From CAXBDP01 sp041689935 (GTDB lineage: Bacteria > Bacteroidota > Bacteroidia > Cytophagales > Cyclobacteriaceae): a stretch of 64,000 nt of DNA. The position numbers and the translations under genes are program-made. This document shows, one piece after another, positions 45,552-54,591 of this stretch. Positions within the stretch are counted from its first letter, which is position 1; each line of letters begins with the position of its first letter. Under the pieces are notes generated by a model. It saw nothing but the letters and a program-made list of their open reading frames with translations, had not been told where the DNA came from and searched no databases. The stretch lies in assembly GCA_041689935.1 (NCBI GenBank), contig JBDNFI010000045.1, forward strand, positions 11,269 to 75,268. Reading direction: 5' to 3'.

Positions 45552-48078
45552 ATTCCTGTTTAGGTATGCCCTCCCGCTTTTATGTTTTTTGGCGATCACG
45601 GTAGCTCAAGCGCAAGATAAAAAAGATGAAACGCTGACTCCCGAAGAGTTAGAAGAATATCAATTACGTGTAAAGCAATTAGTTTCTTTCCTAGAGTTTA
45701 GTCTCAATTCCATTGGCGACCCTACTACCCTGAGAAACGAAAAAGATGTAATCATAAATGAATCCTTTCTCAAAGCATTTCGCGATGGTAAAGTGCAGAT
45801 AGAGGATGATTTGGTGAAATTTAGAGAAACTCCAACCAATAAGGATGTTCAAGCCTATTTCAAAGACGTAGATTTCTTTTTCAAAGGCGTCAAGTTCAAA
45901 TTTGATATTCAATCTATCGATAGCTATTTGAATGAAGAAGGCAAAACCTACTTCAGAGTGACTATGAATCGCCAGTTGTCAGGCTTAACATTCGGCGGCG
46001 ATTCCCTCAATACAAATATCACTCGATATATGGAGGCGAATTTAGATTTAGCCCAAAAAGATTTAAAAATTGTTAGCCTATATACCACACGGTTAAGTCA
46101 ACGAGAAGACTTGACCAATTGGTGGAATAATCTTGACGATAAATGGAAAAACATTCTAGGTAAAAATGTGCCCGTAAATGATTCATTACAATTGAATCAA
46201 ATTGACTTTATCAACGATACCACATTGGTAACGCCAATGGGAGAAATTGAGGTGCAAATAAGTACCATATTCAACGGACTGAAAAGGGCTGCGGGAATAG
46301 AAACTTTAGACTTATCTGGCAGGCAAGATATAATTAATTTGGAGCCACTCAATAGGATGGAAAATCTCAAAACATTGAGAATAGCCCAGACGCCAGTAAA
46401 TGATTTAACGCCCATTCGGAATTTGACTAAACTTGAAATCTTAGATGCATCTGGCACCATGCTATCAGATTTATCACCACTGCAGTACTTTTCGAGCCTA
46501 AAAGAAATAAATATAAGCGGAACACTGGTTACTGACCTAGTGCCGATTGCTGGCTTTTCTAGCTTGGAAAGACTCAATCTTAGCAGTACGCGAATAGCCG
46601 ATTTCAATATTATTAAGAGCCTAAGTGCTCTCAAAGACTTACGATTGGCAGGTTCTAACATCTCAGATTTAGCCTTTGTGCAATCGCTTTCCAATTTAGA
46701 AATTTTGATGATTTCTAATACCAGTATTTCAGAACTATCCGCTCTGGCGGGACATCCGCAACTTGCAGAGCTCTTTTGCGATAATACGCCGGTGGCCTCT
46801 TTGATAGAATTGAAGAAAATGCCGATGCTAAGAAGAGTGTATATGGACAATACTCGCTTATCTATAGGCGAGGCAAATAAATTCCGAATTGAAAACAGGG
46901 GTGTATTAATTATTTATCAATCGGAAAATCTCACTCTTTGGTGGAATCAACTTCCTGAAAACTGGAAGGAGATATTGAAAGGATACGTAAAAATTGCTTC
47001 TAATGACCCCTCGAAAGAAGAATTGGCCGAGCTGGGCTATACCAACACTTTAAATATAAGCGGGAGGTCAGATATTAGCAGTTTGGAGCCTATTAGACCT
47101 TTGATATTTCTACAAAACTTGCAGGCGAATAATTGCCCAATCGAAACGCTGGAACCCTTAAGAAATCTGCGAGATCTACAGCAATTAAATATAGCAAATA
47201 CCAACATCAACACCTTGGAGCCGCTCAATCAACTGAGCAATCTGAGCGTATTAAACGTTCGTAATTCGCAGATAGCTACCCTCGAAGGACTAGCAGGATT
47301 AGCAGCGTTGAGCACAGTATATATAGACTCTACTTCAATAGGAGACCTAAAGGAATTGCATAGCCTCCCAAGTTTAGAAAAAGTGTATGCAGACCAAACC
47401 AATATCACAGATGAGATAGCTATGGCTTTTTGGGAGGCCAAACCAAACGCACTACTCGTGTATAAAACGAGCGAACTCGCATCTTGGTGGTCTTTACTTG
47501 ACCCGCAATGGCAGCAAATATTTCAGCAAAACCTCACGATGGATAATAATCCAAATCCTGAACAATTACACCGCTTATTTGCCATCGAGAAAATTGAAAT
47601 TCAACCACAAAATAGAGTTAGTACTATTGATCCGATATCCTATTTGAAAAGGATCAAAGAGCTCAATGCTATCGACATAGGGTTGAGTAACATTGGCGCT
47701 GTTTCGTATTTGCCAAAATTGGAAATTCTGCGTATTTCGAGAAACCCCATTAGTAATATAGCTGCGTTAACGCCACTGAAAAATCTGCGGATACTCGAAT
47801 TTGAAAATACAGCGGTGGAGGACTTAGAAGCATTAGAACCCTTGGCTCTGCTAGAAGAATTAAGAGCTTCAGGAACTCAGATAAGCAAGATAAATTCCCT
47901 TTCTGGCTTATATAAGCTCAATTACTTAGATATCTCAAATACGAACATTCGTACACTTAATCCTATTACTGATCTTACTGGGCTCAAAATACTGCGCTGC
48001 TTTAATACTAGGCTCAATGAAAAAAGGGTCGCTAGATTCCAATCTAGCGTTCCTGGTTGTGAAGTTCAGTACTATTAA
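45538..48078 (+). CDS. Exported modular leucine-rich-repeat protein, fourth gene of the cluster
   Basis: An 846-residue protein with signal peptide (FLFRYALPLLCFLAITVAQAQ). Residues about 30-190 form an N-terminal domain (VKQLVSFLEFSLNSIGDP, KDVQAYFKDVDFFFKGVKF, DLKIVSLYTTRL) with the same kind of NTF2-like strand order as the upstream proteins. Then the protein repeats one module three times: a WW cap (TNWWNNLDDKWKNIL near 194, LWWNQLPENWKEIL near 468, SWWSLLDPQWQQIF near 648) followed by a block of 22-residue LRRs of the L..L..L.i..T.i.dl.pL type (internalin-like). The first two blocks end in a linker like YQSENLT or YKTSELA. Role unknown; protein binding at the cell surface or in the periplasm is likely. 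Confidence 0.85.
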   Translation: MKTIKFLFRYALPLLCFLAITVAQAQDKKDETLTPEELEEYQLRVKQLVSFLEFSLNSIGDPTTLRNEKDVIINESFLKAFRDGKVQIEDDLVKFRETPTNKDVQAYFKDVDFFFKGVKFKFDIQSIDSYLNEEGKTYFRVTMNRQLSGLTFGGDSLNTNITRYMEANLDLAQKDLKIVSLYTTRLSQREDLTNWWNNLDDKWKNILGKNVPVNDSLQLNQIDFINDTTLVTPMGEIEVQISTIFNGLKRAAGIETLDLSGRQDIINLEPLNRMENLKTLRIAQTPVNDLTPIRNLTKLEILDASGTMLSDLSPLQYFSSLKEINISGTLVTDLVPIAGFSSLERLNLSSTRIADFNIIKSLSALKDLRLAGSNISDLAFVQSLSNLEILMISNTSISELSALAGHPQLAELFCDNTPVASLIELKKMPMLRRVYMDNTRLSIGEANKFRIENRGVLIIYQSENLTLWWNQLPENWKEILKGYVKIASNDPSKEELAELGYTNTLNISGRSDISSLEPIRPLIFLQNLQANNCPIETLEPLRNLRDLQQLNIANTNINTLEPLNQLSNLSVLNVRNSQIATLEGLAGLAALSTVYIDSTSIGDLKELHSLPSLEKVYADQTNITDEIAMAFWEAKPNALLVYKTSELASWWSLLDPQWQQIFQQNLTMDNNPNPEQLHRLFAIEKIEIQPQNRVSTIDPISYLKRIKELNAIDIGLSNIGAVSYLPKLEILRISRNPISNIAALTPLKNLRILEFENTAVEDLEALEPLALLEELRASGTQISKINSLSGLYKLNYLDISNTNIRTLNPITDLTGLKILRCFNTRLNEKRVARFQSSVPGCEVQYY

Positions 48079-48097
48079 TTTCAATCCTATTTCAAAT

Positions 48098-48134
48098 AAA
48101 TACCTCCAGTTTTGAAGTAATTTGGGAGGTATTT
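48098..48134 (+). terminator. Hairpin terminator after the LRR cluster
   Basis: AAATACCTCC pairs with GGAGGTATTT around a 17-base loop, 19 bases past the LRR stop codon. The T-tract is short, so this is a probable rather than strong terminator. Confidence 0.6.
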
Positions 48135-48314
48135 GTTTAAAAATGGGCACTTATCAGTGCAATCATCAATATGCTAAACCTGCTGAAAACCAATTAGTAA
48201 AATACTTTGCTAAAGATTTTTTTTATTCAAAAATTAGGGTAACATTTGCATATATATTGTCGTTCAAAGTATAGAACACGTCGTTTATTACTTATTGCAG
48301 ACATTTAATATCAA

Positions 48315-49844
48315 ATGAAGAAAATTTTTACCATCTTATTTTTTACACTTGTATTAAGTTTTCCATCCATTGCTCAAACTTGGGGAGAAAATTTTAATAC
48401 GAAAAGTGGTAATGACTTCACCCTTACTGGATGGAGGTTCAATGAAGATGGTACATTCTATTTTTCAACTTCCACTGATTTTAATATGACTTCCCGCCAT
48501 ATCAGATCTCAAGATATTTCGAACAACTCTCCTTTAGTCACTTACACTGGGTATTTATGGTTTATTGGAGGGACTTCATATACGACTACATTCAACCATT
48601 CTTGCGTTTGTTACAACATTAATAACAATAACGCCTTACCAAGGACTGAAATATCTTATGAAAGTTTCACCACAGGAAACATCGTTAGTACATCTGGCCC
48701 ATTTGTATCTTCCCAAAATCAACTCAATACGAGTAGTTCAACATTTACTCCAACTCAAAACGGATGGTATAGAATCAGAATGACTGTTTCAAGAATCGCC
48801 AATAATGGCCAGGCGGCAGTAGCAATAGATAACTTCACATCAACTATTCCAACAACTTTAAATTGGATCGACACAACTGTTCCAATGGATCAAAGTATTT
48901 CTATCACCGCAAGTGAGTCGATAGTAGAAAATGGAGATAACGTGAAGTTTACGGTGAATTACACCTTAAACAATCCACAGTGGTTTACGAGAGTAAGAGG
49001 AGCACAATTCCAAGTGAACTTGCCTGCAGGATTTACCTATCAAAGCCATACTATTAACGGCTGGAATTATGATACTGGTCAAACCAATTACAATCCAAAT
49101 ACAGGTGTTTTCACTGTTTGGACAAATAATATCACGCCAGTAATCATACTAGAAATCAATACGGTAGTTGCAAATGCTCAAGCTAGTTCGTTTGCTTCGA
49201 TATATAGCTCTAATCTACAGCCACAAAACCCTAGCTCATCTCTAGTTAGCCCTACGCCAATTTCCATAACCCCTAATGCCACCCAACCAATTGAGCTGAT
49301 CAGCTTTGAGGCGAAAGCCAATGGAATGGTGAATGAGATTATTTGGGCAACTGCTACGGAGAAAAACAATGACTATTTCAGCATCGAAAGATCTGCTGAT
49401 GGAATCAACTTCAATAAAATTGCAATAGTAGAAGGAGCTGGCGATTACACTGGCAGATTGGATTACGAATTCACTGATTTAAGGCCTTTAAAAGGAAATT
49501 CCTATTACAGAATTCGTCAAACGGATTTTGATGGGACGTTCAAGATCTTCGAGGCTGTTCGTGTGCAGCGAGACAATATCGAAGCTACAGGTTTCAAAAT
49601 TGTGGGCAACCCAAGTACTGGCCAAAGGGTAATCATGCAAATGAATATTGAAGAAAGCACCCAAATTTCGACCGTAAAAATATTTGACAACTCGGGTTCG
49701 TTGGTGGCTCAAAAGCAGGTGAATGCTAGAGATCTATATAACAATGAATACATTTTGAATGGGTTAAACCTAAGCAGAGGGGTGCACATAGTACGTTTTG
49801 AAACAGGTGGAAAGAAATACACAGAACGATTAATGGTAAGATAA
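48315..49844 (+). CDS. T9SS cargo protein with type A C-terminal sorting domain
   Basis: A 509-residue secreted protein: signal peptide (ILFFTLVLSFPSIAQ), an N-terminal lectin- or adhesin-like beta-sandwich (residues 20-185, WGENFNTKSGNDFTLTGW), a cohesin-like segment (about 195-320), a fibronectin-type linker domain (PIELISFEAKANG, FSIERSADGINF, YYRIRQTDFDGTF) and a C-terminal sorting domain of about 80 residues with GNPSTGQ, VKIFDNSGSLV and SRGVHIVRFETGGKKYTERLMV. The sorting domain is removed by the type IX secretion system as cargo is attached to or released from the surface. The product is likely an adhesin; ligand unknown. Confidence 0.88.
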   Translation: MKKIFTILFFTLVLSFPSIAQTWGENFNTKSGNDFTLTGWRFNEDGTFYFSTSTDFNMTSRHIRSQDISNNSPLVTYTGYLWFIGGTSYTTTFNHSCVCYNINNNNALPRTEISYESFTTGNIVSTSGPFVSSQNQLNTSSSTFTPTQNGWYRIRMTVSRIANNGQAAVAIDNFTSTIPTTLNWIDTTVPMDQSISITASESIVENGDNVKFTVNYTLNNPQWFTRVRGAQFQVNLPAGFTYQSHTINGWNYDTGQTNYNPNTGVFTVWTNNITPVIILEINTVVANAQASSFASIYSSNLQPQNPSSSLVSPTPISITPNATQPIELISFEAKANGMVNEIIWATATEKNNDYFSIERSADGINFNKIAIVEGAGDYTGRLDYEFTDLRPLKGNSYYRIRQTDFDGTFKIFEAVRVQRDNIEATGFKIVGNPSTGQRVIMQMNIEESTQISTVKIFDNSGSLVAQKQVNARDLYNNEYILNGLNLSRGVHIVRFETGGKKYTERLMVR

Positions 49845-49925
49845 AACTCTTAGTATCATTCATCACCAATACATCCTGCTGCTTTCAATTAGGCGAGAGG
49901 ATTTATAGTTTTCATCCAAATATAC

Positions 49926-50969
49926 TTAACTCTTATTTGCCAATTGCCCACAGGCAGCATCAATATCTTGGCCTCTGCTGCGACGCACCTTAGCAATTAT
50001 CCCATTAGCTTCCAATGCCTTCTCATAAGCAGCAACCCGTTCCTCATCGGCTTGCTCGAAGAGTTCATCTCCGATTGGATTGTATTGGATAAGGTTCACT
50101 TTCGAAGGCACTCTTTTGCAGTATTTCACTAGCGCACTAATGTCTTCATCCGAGTCGTTAAATCCCTTCCACACCACATATTCAAAAGTAACTCTGCTTT
50201 TTCTTTTTTGATACCAATACTGCAAGGAATCCATCAACTCATCCAAAGGGCTGGCATCATTTATCGCCATGATAGAAGATCGCTTCTCATCAATGGCAGA
50301 ATGTAAGGAAACTGCCAATTTGAATTTCACATCATCATCGGCCAATTTTCGGATCATCTTTGACACTCCAACTGTAGACAGGGTAATGCGCTTGGGAGAC
50401 ATCCCCAAGCCTGCAGGCGAGGTGATTTTGTCCATTGCGCTTATCACATTGGCATAGTTGAGGAGCGGCTCTCCCATGCCCATTAGCACGATATTAGTTA
50501 GCGGCCGCTGAAAATATTCTTTTCCTTGCTCGCTTATCAATGCTACTTGATCATAAATCTCGTCTGCATTCAAATTGCGCATACGCTTGAGCTTTGCTGT
50601 GGCACAGAACTTACAATCTAAGCTACAGCCGACTTGAGAGGAAACACATGCTGTAATCCGCTTCTCTGTTGGTATGAGCACTGATTCTACCACCAAACCG
50701 TCATGCAATTTCACCGCATTTTTGATGGTGCCATCCACACTTCTTTGCATTTGATCAATCTCGATGGATTTTATCTCAAAATGCTTTTTTAGCAGCTCCC
50801 GAGTTTCTAACGAAATATTCGTCATTTCATCGAAATTGCGAAGCGACTTTTTCCATAGCCACTCATACACCTGCTTACCTCGAAACGCCTTATCCCCGTG
50901 CGCCACAAAAAATTGCTGGATTAGCTCTAAAGTGAGTTTTCGAATATCTTTCTTTTCGATGGGCGGCAT
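49926..50969 (-). CDS. rlmN: 23S rRNA (adenine-2503-C2)-methyltransferase RlmN
   Basis: The start is placed at the ATG at 50969 (MPPIEKKDIR); the frame extends to 51206 but that N-terminus has no family match and overlaps the divergent gene. The 347-residue radical-SAM enzyme has the cluster motif CSLDCKFC (Cys115, Cys119, Cys122), RlmN-specific SVLIPTEKRITACVSSQVG, LMGMGEPLLNY and GFNDSDED, and the second catalytic Cys in DAACGQ near residue 339. It methylates C2 of A2503 in 23S rRNA and A37 of some tRNAs. Confidence 0.96.
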   Translation of the reverse strand: MPPIEKKDIRKLTLELIQQFFVAHGDKAFRGKQVYEWLWKKSLRNFDEMTNISLETRELLKKHFEIKSIEIDQMQRSVDGTIKNAVKLHDGLVVESVLIPTEKRITACVSSQVGCSLDCKFCATAKLKRMRNLNADEIYDQVALISEQGKEYFQRPLTNIVLMGMGEPLLNYANVISAMDKITSPAGLGMSPKRITLSTVGVSKMIRKLADDDVKFKLAVSLHSAIDEKRSSIMAINDASPLDELMDSLQYWYQKRKSRVTFEYVVWKGFNDSDEDISALVKYCKRVPSKVNLIQYNPIGDELFEQADEERVAAYEKALEANGIIAKVRRSRGQDIDAACGQLANKS

Positions 50970-51058
50970 AGTTAGGGATTTTCTTATTTTTGAGGAAATA
51001 GCATTCTTATGCAAAGATACTTCAAAGCAGAGCAAAATAGTTCCAAAATATAAAAAGC

Positions 51059-52411
51059 ATGATACCGATTGATACGACCGAATACCATCAATTCTACCAT
51101 TTGCCTCGGTTTGCCCAGCGTCGTATTCAGGTTCAGGATGTGCATGATTATATCTTGACAAAGTGCATAGGAGAACAATGGAAGGTGGAAAAAGCTGGAT
51201 GTTCACTACAGGAAAGACCTATTTACCAAATTCGCTATGGACATGGCCCGACCAAAATTTTACTGTGGAGCCAAATGCACGGAAACGAAGCTACCGCAAC
51301 TAGGGCCATCTTAGAATTATTTCAATTTCTCAATAGCCCTACAGCCTCGAAAAACTGGGCCAAGCAGTTGAGTATTTACTTCCTCCCGCTCTTGAATCCA
51401 GATGGAGCAGCAGCTCATATCAGAGAAAACGCCGCATGGATCGATTTGAACAGAGATGCTCTTGCTTTATCTGCTCCCGAATCATTGATTCTACACAAAG
51501 CAATCCATCATCTCCAACCAGATTTTTGCTTTAATCTGCACGATCAGCAAATTTATTATGGCATTGGCAATCCTTGCAAGCAAGCGGCTATATCTCTACT
51601 CGCCCCGCTGACCAATCCGCTCGGCACAATGAGTCCTTCGAGGCAAAAAGCAGCGAAAATGGTCGTATTGATGGAAAAATGGCTTAGAAGCGAATATCAT
51701 TTGCCCGTAGGAAAATGGGCAGATGAATATGAAAAAAGGGCTTTTGGAGAATATTGTCAGGCAGTAGGCTCTTCCACCATATTGGTAGAAGCGGGAGGTT
51801 TGCCACGGGACTGGGAAAAAGTAAAACTTACGCAATACTACTTCTCTCTGCTGCTATTTTCAATTCAGGCAATTATTGATCAAGATTATGAAAAAGAAAC
51901 TTTGGTTGAATATGAAGCCATTCCATTGAACAGATTAGGTGTTTTCGATTTGATTATTCGGAATGTGGAGCGGAAAATTGGAAATTCTACTGGTAAAGTG
52001 GATATAGGAATAAGGCGGGAGGATTGCCCAATAGCTGACGGAAAATCTATTGTACAAATGGGCAAAATCATTGAAATAGGTGATTTGAGCCATGCTACAG
52101 GGATAGAAGAGTGGGATGCAGCAGGTGCGGATATTGCTTCACCAAAAATATATCCTGAAACTTTTCCATCCGTCCCTCCCGTTGATAGGGCAATCGAAAT
52201 AATGAATCAGGGATATGGAGCCATTCAGGTAAAAAATATTTCAAATTTCCCAGACTATGTTCACTTTCCACTATTGATTGAAGAATCAATGCAAAACCCT
52301 GTAGTCAGCCGATTTGCAACAGGTGCCACTGCTAACTTTTGCTTAGTAAAAAAGGATAAAATGGCAGCTAATGTCATCAATGGCTATCTACATTTAATTA
52401 ATTTTAAATGA
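51059..52411 (+). CDS. Cytoplasmic M14-family zinc carboxypeptidase
   Basis: A 450-residue protein with no signal peptide. The M14 zinc site is visible: His74 and Glu77 in MHGNEA, third ligand His161 in NLHDQ, and the catalytic Glu in ILVEAGG near 244. A C-terminal extension of about 180 residues, unusual for the family, has the look of a second small domain (VKNISNFPDYVHFPLLIE). M14 members of the MpaA kind remove meso-diaminopimelate from muropeptides, and others deacylate amino acids. Being without signal peptide it acts in the cytoplasm. It leads an operon with a DUF1611 protein and a dipeptide epimerase, which makes muropeptide or D-glutamate metabolism the favoured role. Three octamer copies are inside. 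Confidence 0.85.
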   Translation: MIPIDTTEYHQFYHLPRFAQRRIQVQDVHDYILTKCIGEQWKVEKAGCSLQERPIYQIRYGHGPTKILLWSQMHGNEATATRAILELFQFLNSPTASKNWAKQLSIYFLPLLNPDGAAAHIRENAAWIDLNRDALALSAPESLILHKAIHHLQPDFCFNLHDQQIYYGIGNPCKQAAISLLAPLTNPLGTMSPSRQKAAKMVVLMEKWLRSEYHLPVGKWADEYEKRAFGEYCQAVGSSTILVEAGGLPRDWEKVKLTQYYFSLLLFSIQAIIDQDYEKETLVEYEAIPLNRLGVFDLIIRNVERKIGNSTGKVDIGIRREDCPIADGKSIVQMGKIIEIGDLSHATGIEEWDAAGADIASPKIYPETFPSVPPVDRAIEIMNQGYGAIQVKNISNFPDYVHFPLLIEESMQNPVVSRFATGATANFCLVKKDKMAANVINGYLHLINFK

Positions 52412-52451
52412 CATACTTTTGTCGGTTCAATGCTAGCCAATTTTGATTAAA

Positions 52452-53528
52452 ATGAAAGACGCGATTATTTTAACTGGTGGGTTGTTTATGAGCGCTTATG
52501 CCAAAACAGCCCATGGTTTATGTAGGGGAAGTGAGCGATTTCATATAATTGGTGTAATTGATGAAAAATTTGCTGGGATGAATGCCTCCCAGCTGATCCC
52601 TTCAGCAAGAGAAATTCCTATATATGAGAGTTTAAACCAATTTAACCTAGCAAATAGCGAAAAGGCAGCATATTGTATTTTGGGCATTGCCAATAAGGGT
52701 GGGCTTATCCCTGAGCTATTGAAACCCTTAATTATTGATTGCCTTAAAGAGGGCATTCATGTGGTAAATGGGCTCCATCAGTTGCTCAGTAGTATTCCAG
52801 ACTTTGTGCATTTAGCCCAAGAAAATAATGCTGAATTGATTGATATTCGGAAGCCTAAGTCATTCGAGCAGCTACACTTTTGGAGCGGGAAAATAAGGAA
52901 TGTGAAATGCCCAAAAATAGCTGTTTTGGGAACAGATTGTGCGACGGGAAAAAGAACTACCTCCCGTATCCTAGTAAAAGCACTTGAGCAAATTGGAATA
53001 CATGCCGAGATGATTTACACTGGGCAAACAGGCTGGATGCAGGGAGCCAAATATGGCTTCATTTTCGATTCTACTCTCAATGATTTTATTTCTGGCGAGC
53101 TCGAACACGCTATTTATCAATGCTATACCGAAGTCAATCCCTCGATTATTTTCATCGAAGGTCAATCTTCCTTACGAAATCCAAGTGGTCCATGTGGCTC
53201 TGAACATATTCTTTCTGCCGGTGCAGATGGTGTAATCTTGCAAATACTTCCCAAGCGCACACACTTCAAAGGGATGGACGATTATCCTGCTTTGATTCCT
53301 AGCGCAGAAGAAGAAATAAAACTGATTGAAATGTATGGCGTAAAAGTACTTGCTGTGACCGTAAATACGGAAAATATGAGCCTTGCGGAGGCCGAAAGCT
53401 ATGCGGTTGCCTTAGAACAACATTTGAAAATTCCTGTTATTTTACCATTGGAACAAGGCGTTAGCAGATTAATTCCTAATTTTCGACAACTAATAGAAGA
53501 ACATGAAAATATCAAACATCAGTATTGA
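52452..53528 (+). CDS. DUF1611 family P-loop protein (DgcN-like)
   Basis: The ATG at 52452 is used (the TTG at 52443 adds three residues). The 358-residue protein has the DUF1611 layout: an N-terminal Rossmann-like domain (FHIIGVIDEKFAGMNASQLIPS) and a P-loop domain with GTDCATGKRTTS at about 160, FIEGQSSLRNPSG and SAGADGVILQ. Described DUF1611 members (DgcN) acetylate D-glutamate in a D-Glu degradation route. It follows the M14 gene after 40 bases and overlaps the epimerase gene by 26 bases. Reading it as an acyl-transfer enzyme on D-Glu or a D-Glu-containing peptide is inference from family and context. Confidence 0.85.
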   Translation: MKDAIILTGGLFMSAYAKTAHGLCRGSERFHIIGVIDEKFAGMNASQLIPSAREIPIYESLNQFNLANSEKAAYCILGIANKGGLIPELLKPLIIDCLKEGIHVVNGLHQLLSSIPDFVHLAQENNAELIDIRKPKSFEQLHFWSGKIRNVKCPKIAVLGTDCATGKRTTSRILVKALEQIGIHAEMIYTGQTGWMQGAKYGFIFDSTLNDFISGELEHAIYQCYTEVNPSIIFIEGQSSLRNPSGPCGSEHILSAGADGVILQILPKRTHFKGMDDYPALIPSAEEEIKLIEMYGVKVLAVTVNTENMSLAEAESYAVALEQHLKIPVILPLEQGVSRLIPNFRQLIEEHENIKHQY

Positions 53529-54570
53529 AAAGGTAGATTTAGGTACGAATAGACCGTACATGATTGCTTTCAAATCGGTGGATAAAGTCGATAATGTGAT
53601 TGTTAAGATCACTTTGGAAAATGGAATAATAGGGTACGGAGCAGCCAACCCAAGCACCCAAGTAGTAGGAGAAAGCCTAGAAGATTGCTATATCAACCTC
53701 AAATCAAAAGCAGAAAATACCTTAATTGGAAAAGACATACGCAAATTTGAGAGCTTACTAAAAGAGCTCGAAAAGGAGTATGAAACACTTCCCGGGAGCA
53801 GAGCTGCACTTGATATTGCTATTCATGATGCTTTTGGGAAATTTTTGGATGTCCCTCTGGTGAGTTTTTTTGGGCAAGAGCATAAAAGTCTGCCGACCTC
53901 CATCACAATCGGGATCAAATCTGTAGCAGAGACTATCGCAGAAGCCGAGGAATATTTAGGATTAGGCTTTAAATACTTAAAGGTAAAACTTGGCCATAAT
54001 GTGGAAGAGGACATCGAAAGGCTTGCCAAACTAAGAGAAGTGTATAAGGATGGAATACACATAAGAGTAGATGCAAACCAAGGCTATTCTGAAGCTGAAT
54101 TATATAGGTTTTTTCAAGCTACGAGATCATTCGATTTGGAGCTGATAGAGCAGCCGCTAAAAGCAGATGATACAGAAGGAATGAGAAGGCTGCAACCAGC
54201 GCTACGGGAAATAATCGCTGTCGACGAAAGTTTGAAAAGCCCAACAGATGCACTAAAGCTTATAAAAATTTCTGCTGCTGGAATATTCAATATCAAACTC
54301 ATGAAAAGCGGTGGGATAGATCCTGCTCGTGAGATTGCAACCTTATCGCAATGGCATGATGTGCCGCTAATGTGGGGCTGCAACGATGAAAGTGTCATAA
54401 GTATTTCCGCTGCTTTACACACGGCACTGTCATTCAAAAACACTAAATATTTGGATTTGGATGGAAGCTTAGACCTAATCCGTGATGTAGCTACTGGTGG
54501 ATTTGAGATTAAAAATGGGCAAATGTCAATCACTTCTGGATCCGGATTAGGGATCAAGGCTATCGAATAA
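53503..54570 (+). CDS. Enolase-superfamily dipeptide epimerase
   Basis: A 355-residue muconate-lactonizing-like enolase-superfamily enzyme. The catalytic pair is in KYLKVKLG (Lys160 and Lys162), metal ligands Asp190 (RVDANQGY), Glu216 (ELIEQPL) and Asp241 (AVDES), and the second lysine in FNIKLMKSGG. This pattern fits L-Ala-D/L-Glu epimerases (YcjG) and the related N-acetyl-D-Glu racemase DgcA. The loop with GCNDES replaces the typical gcM.Es segment, so specificity is open. Overlap with the upstream DUF1611 gene shows a common transcript. Confidence 0.93.
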   Translation: MKISNISIEKVDLGTNRPYMIAFKSVDKVDNVIVKITLENGIIGYGAANPSTQVVGESLEDCYINLKSKAENTLIGKDIRKFESLLKELEKEYETLPGSRAALDIAIHDAFGKFLDVPLVSFFGQEHKSLPTSITIGIKSVAETIAEAEEYLGLGFKYLKVKLGHNVEEDIERLAKLREVYKDGIHIRVDANQGYSEAELYRFFQATRSFDLELIEQPLKADDTEGMRRLQPALREIIAVDESLKSPTDALKLIKISAAGIFNIKLMKSGGIDPAREIATLSQWHDVPLMWGCNDESVISISAALHTALSFKNTKYLDLDGSLDLIRDVATGGFEIKNGQMSITSGSGLGIKAIE

Positions 54571-54591
54571 TTGCCTATTACGAACTATAAA

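Noticed and set aside
46197..46850. A 217-codon - strand frame inside the LRR gene
   Set aside because: Antisense to regular leucine-rich repeats, which give long open complements. No start context or family features.
50970..51206. N-terminal extension of rlmN
   Set aside because: The added 79 residues overlap the divergent M14 gene and show no family match.
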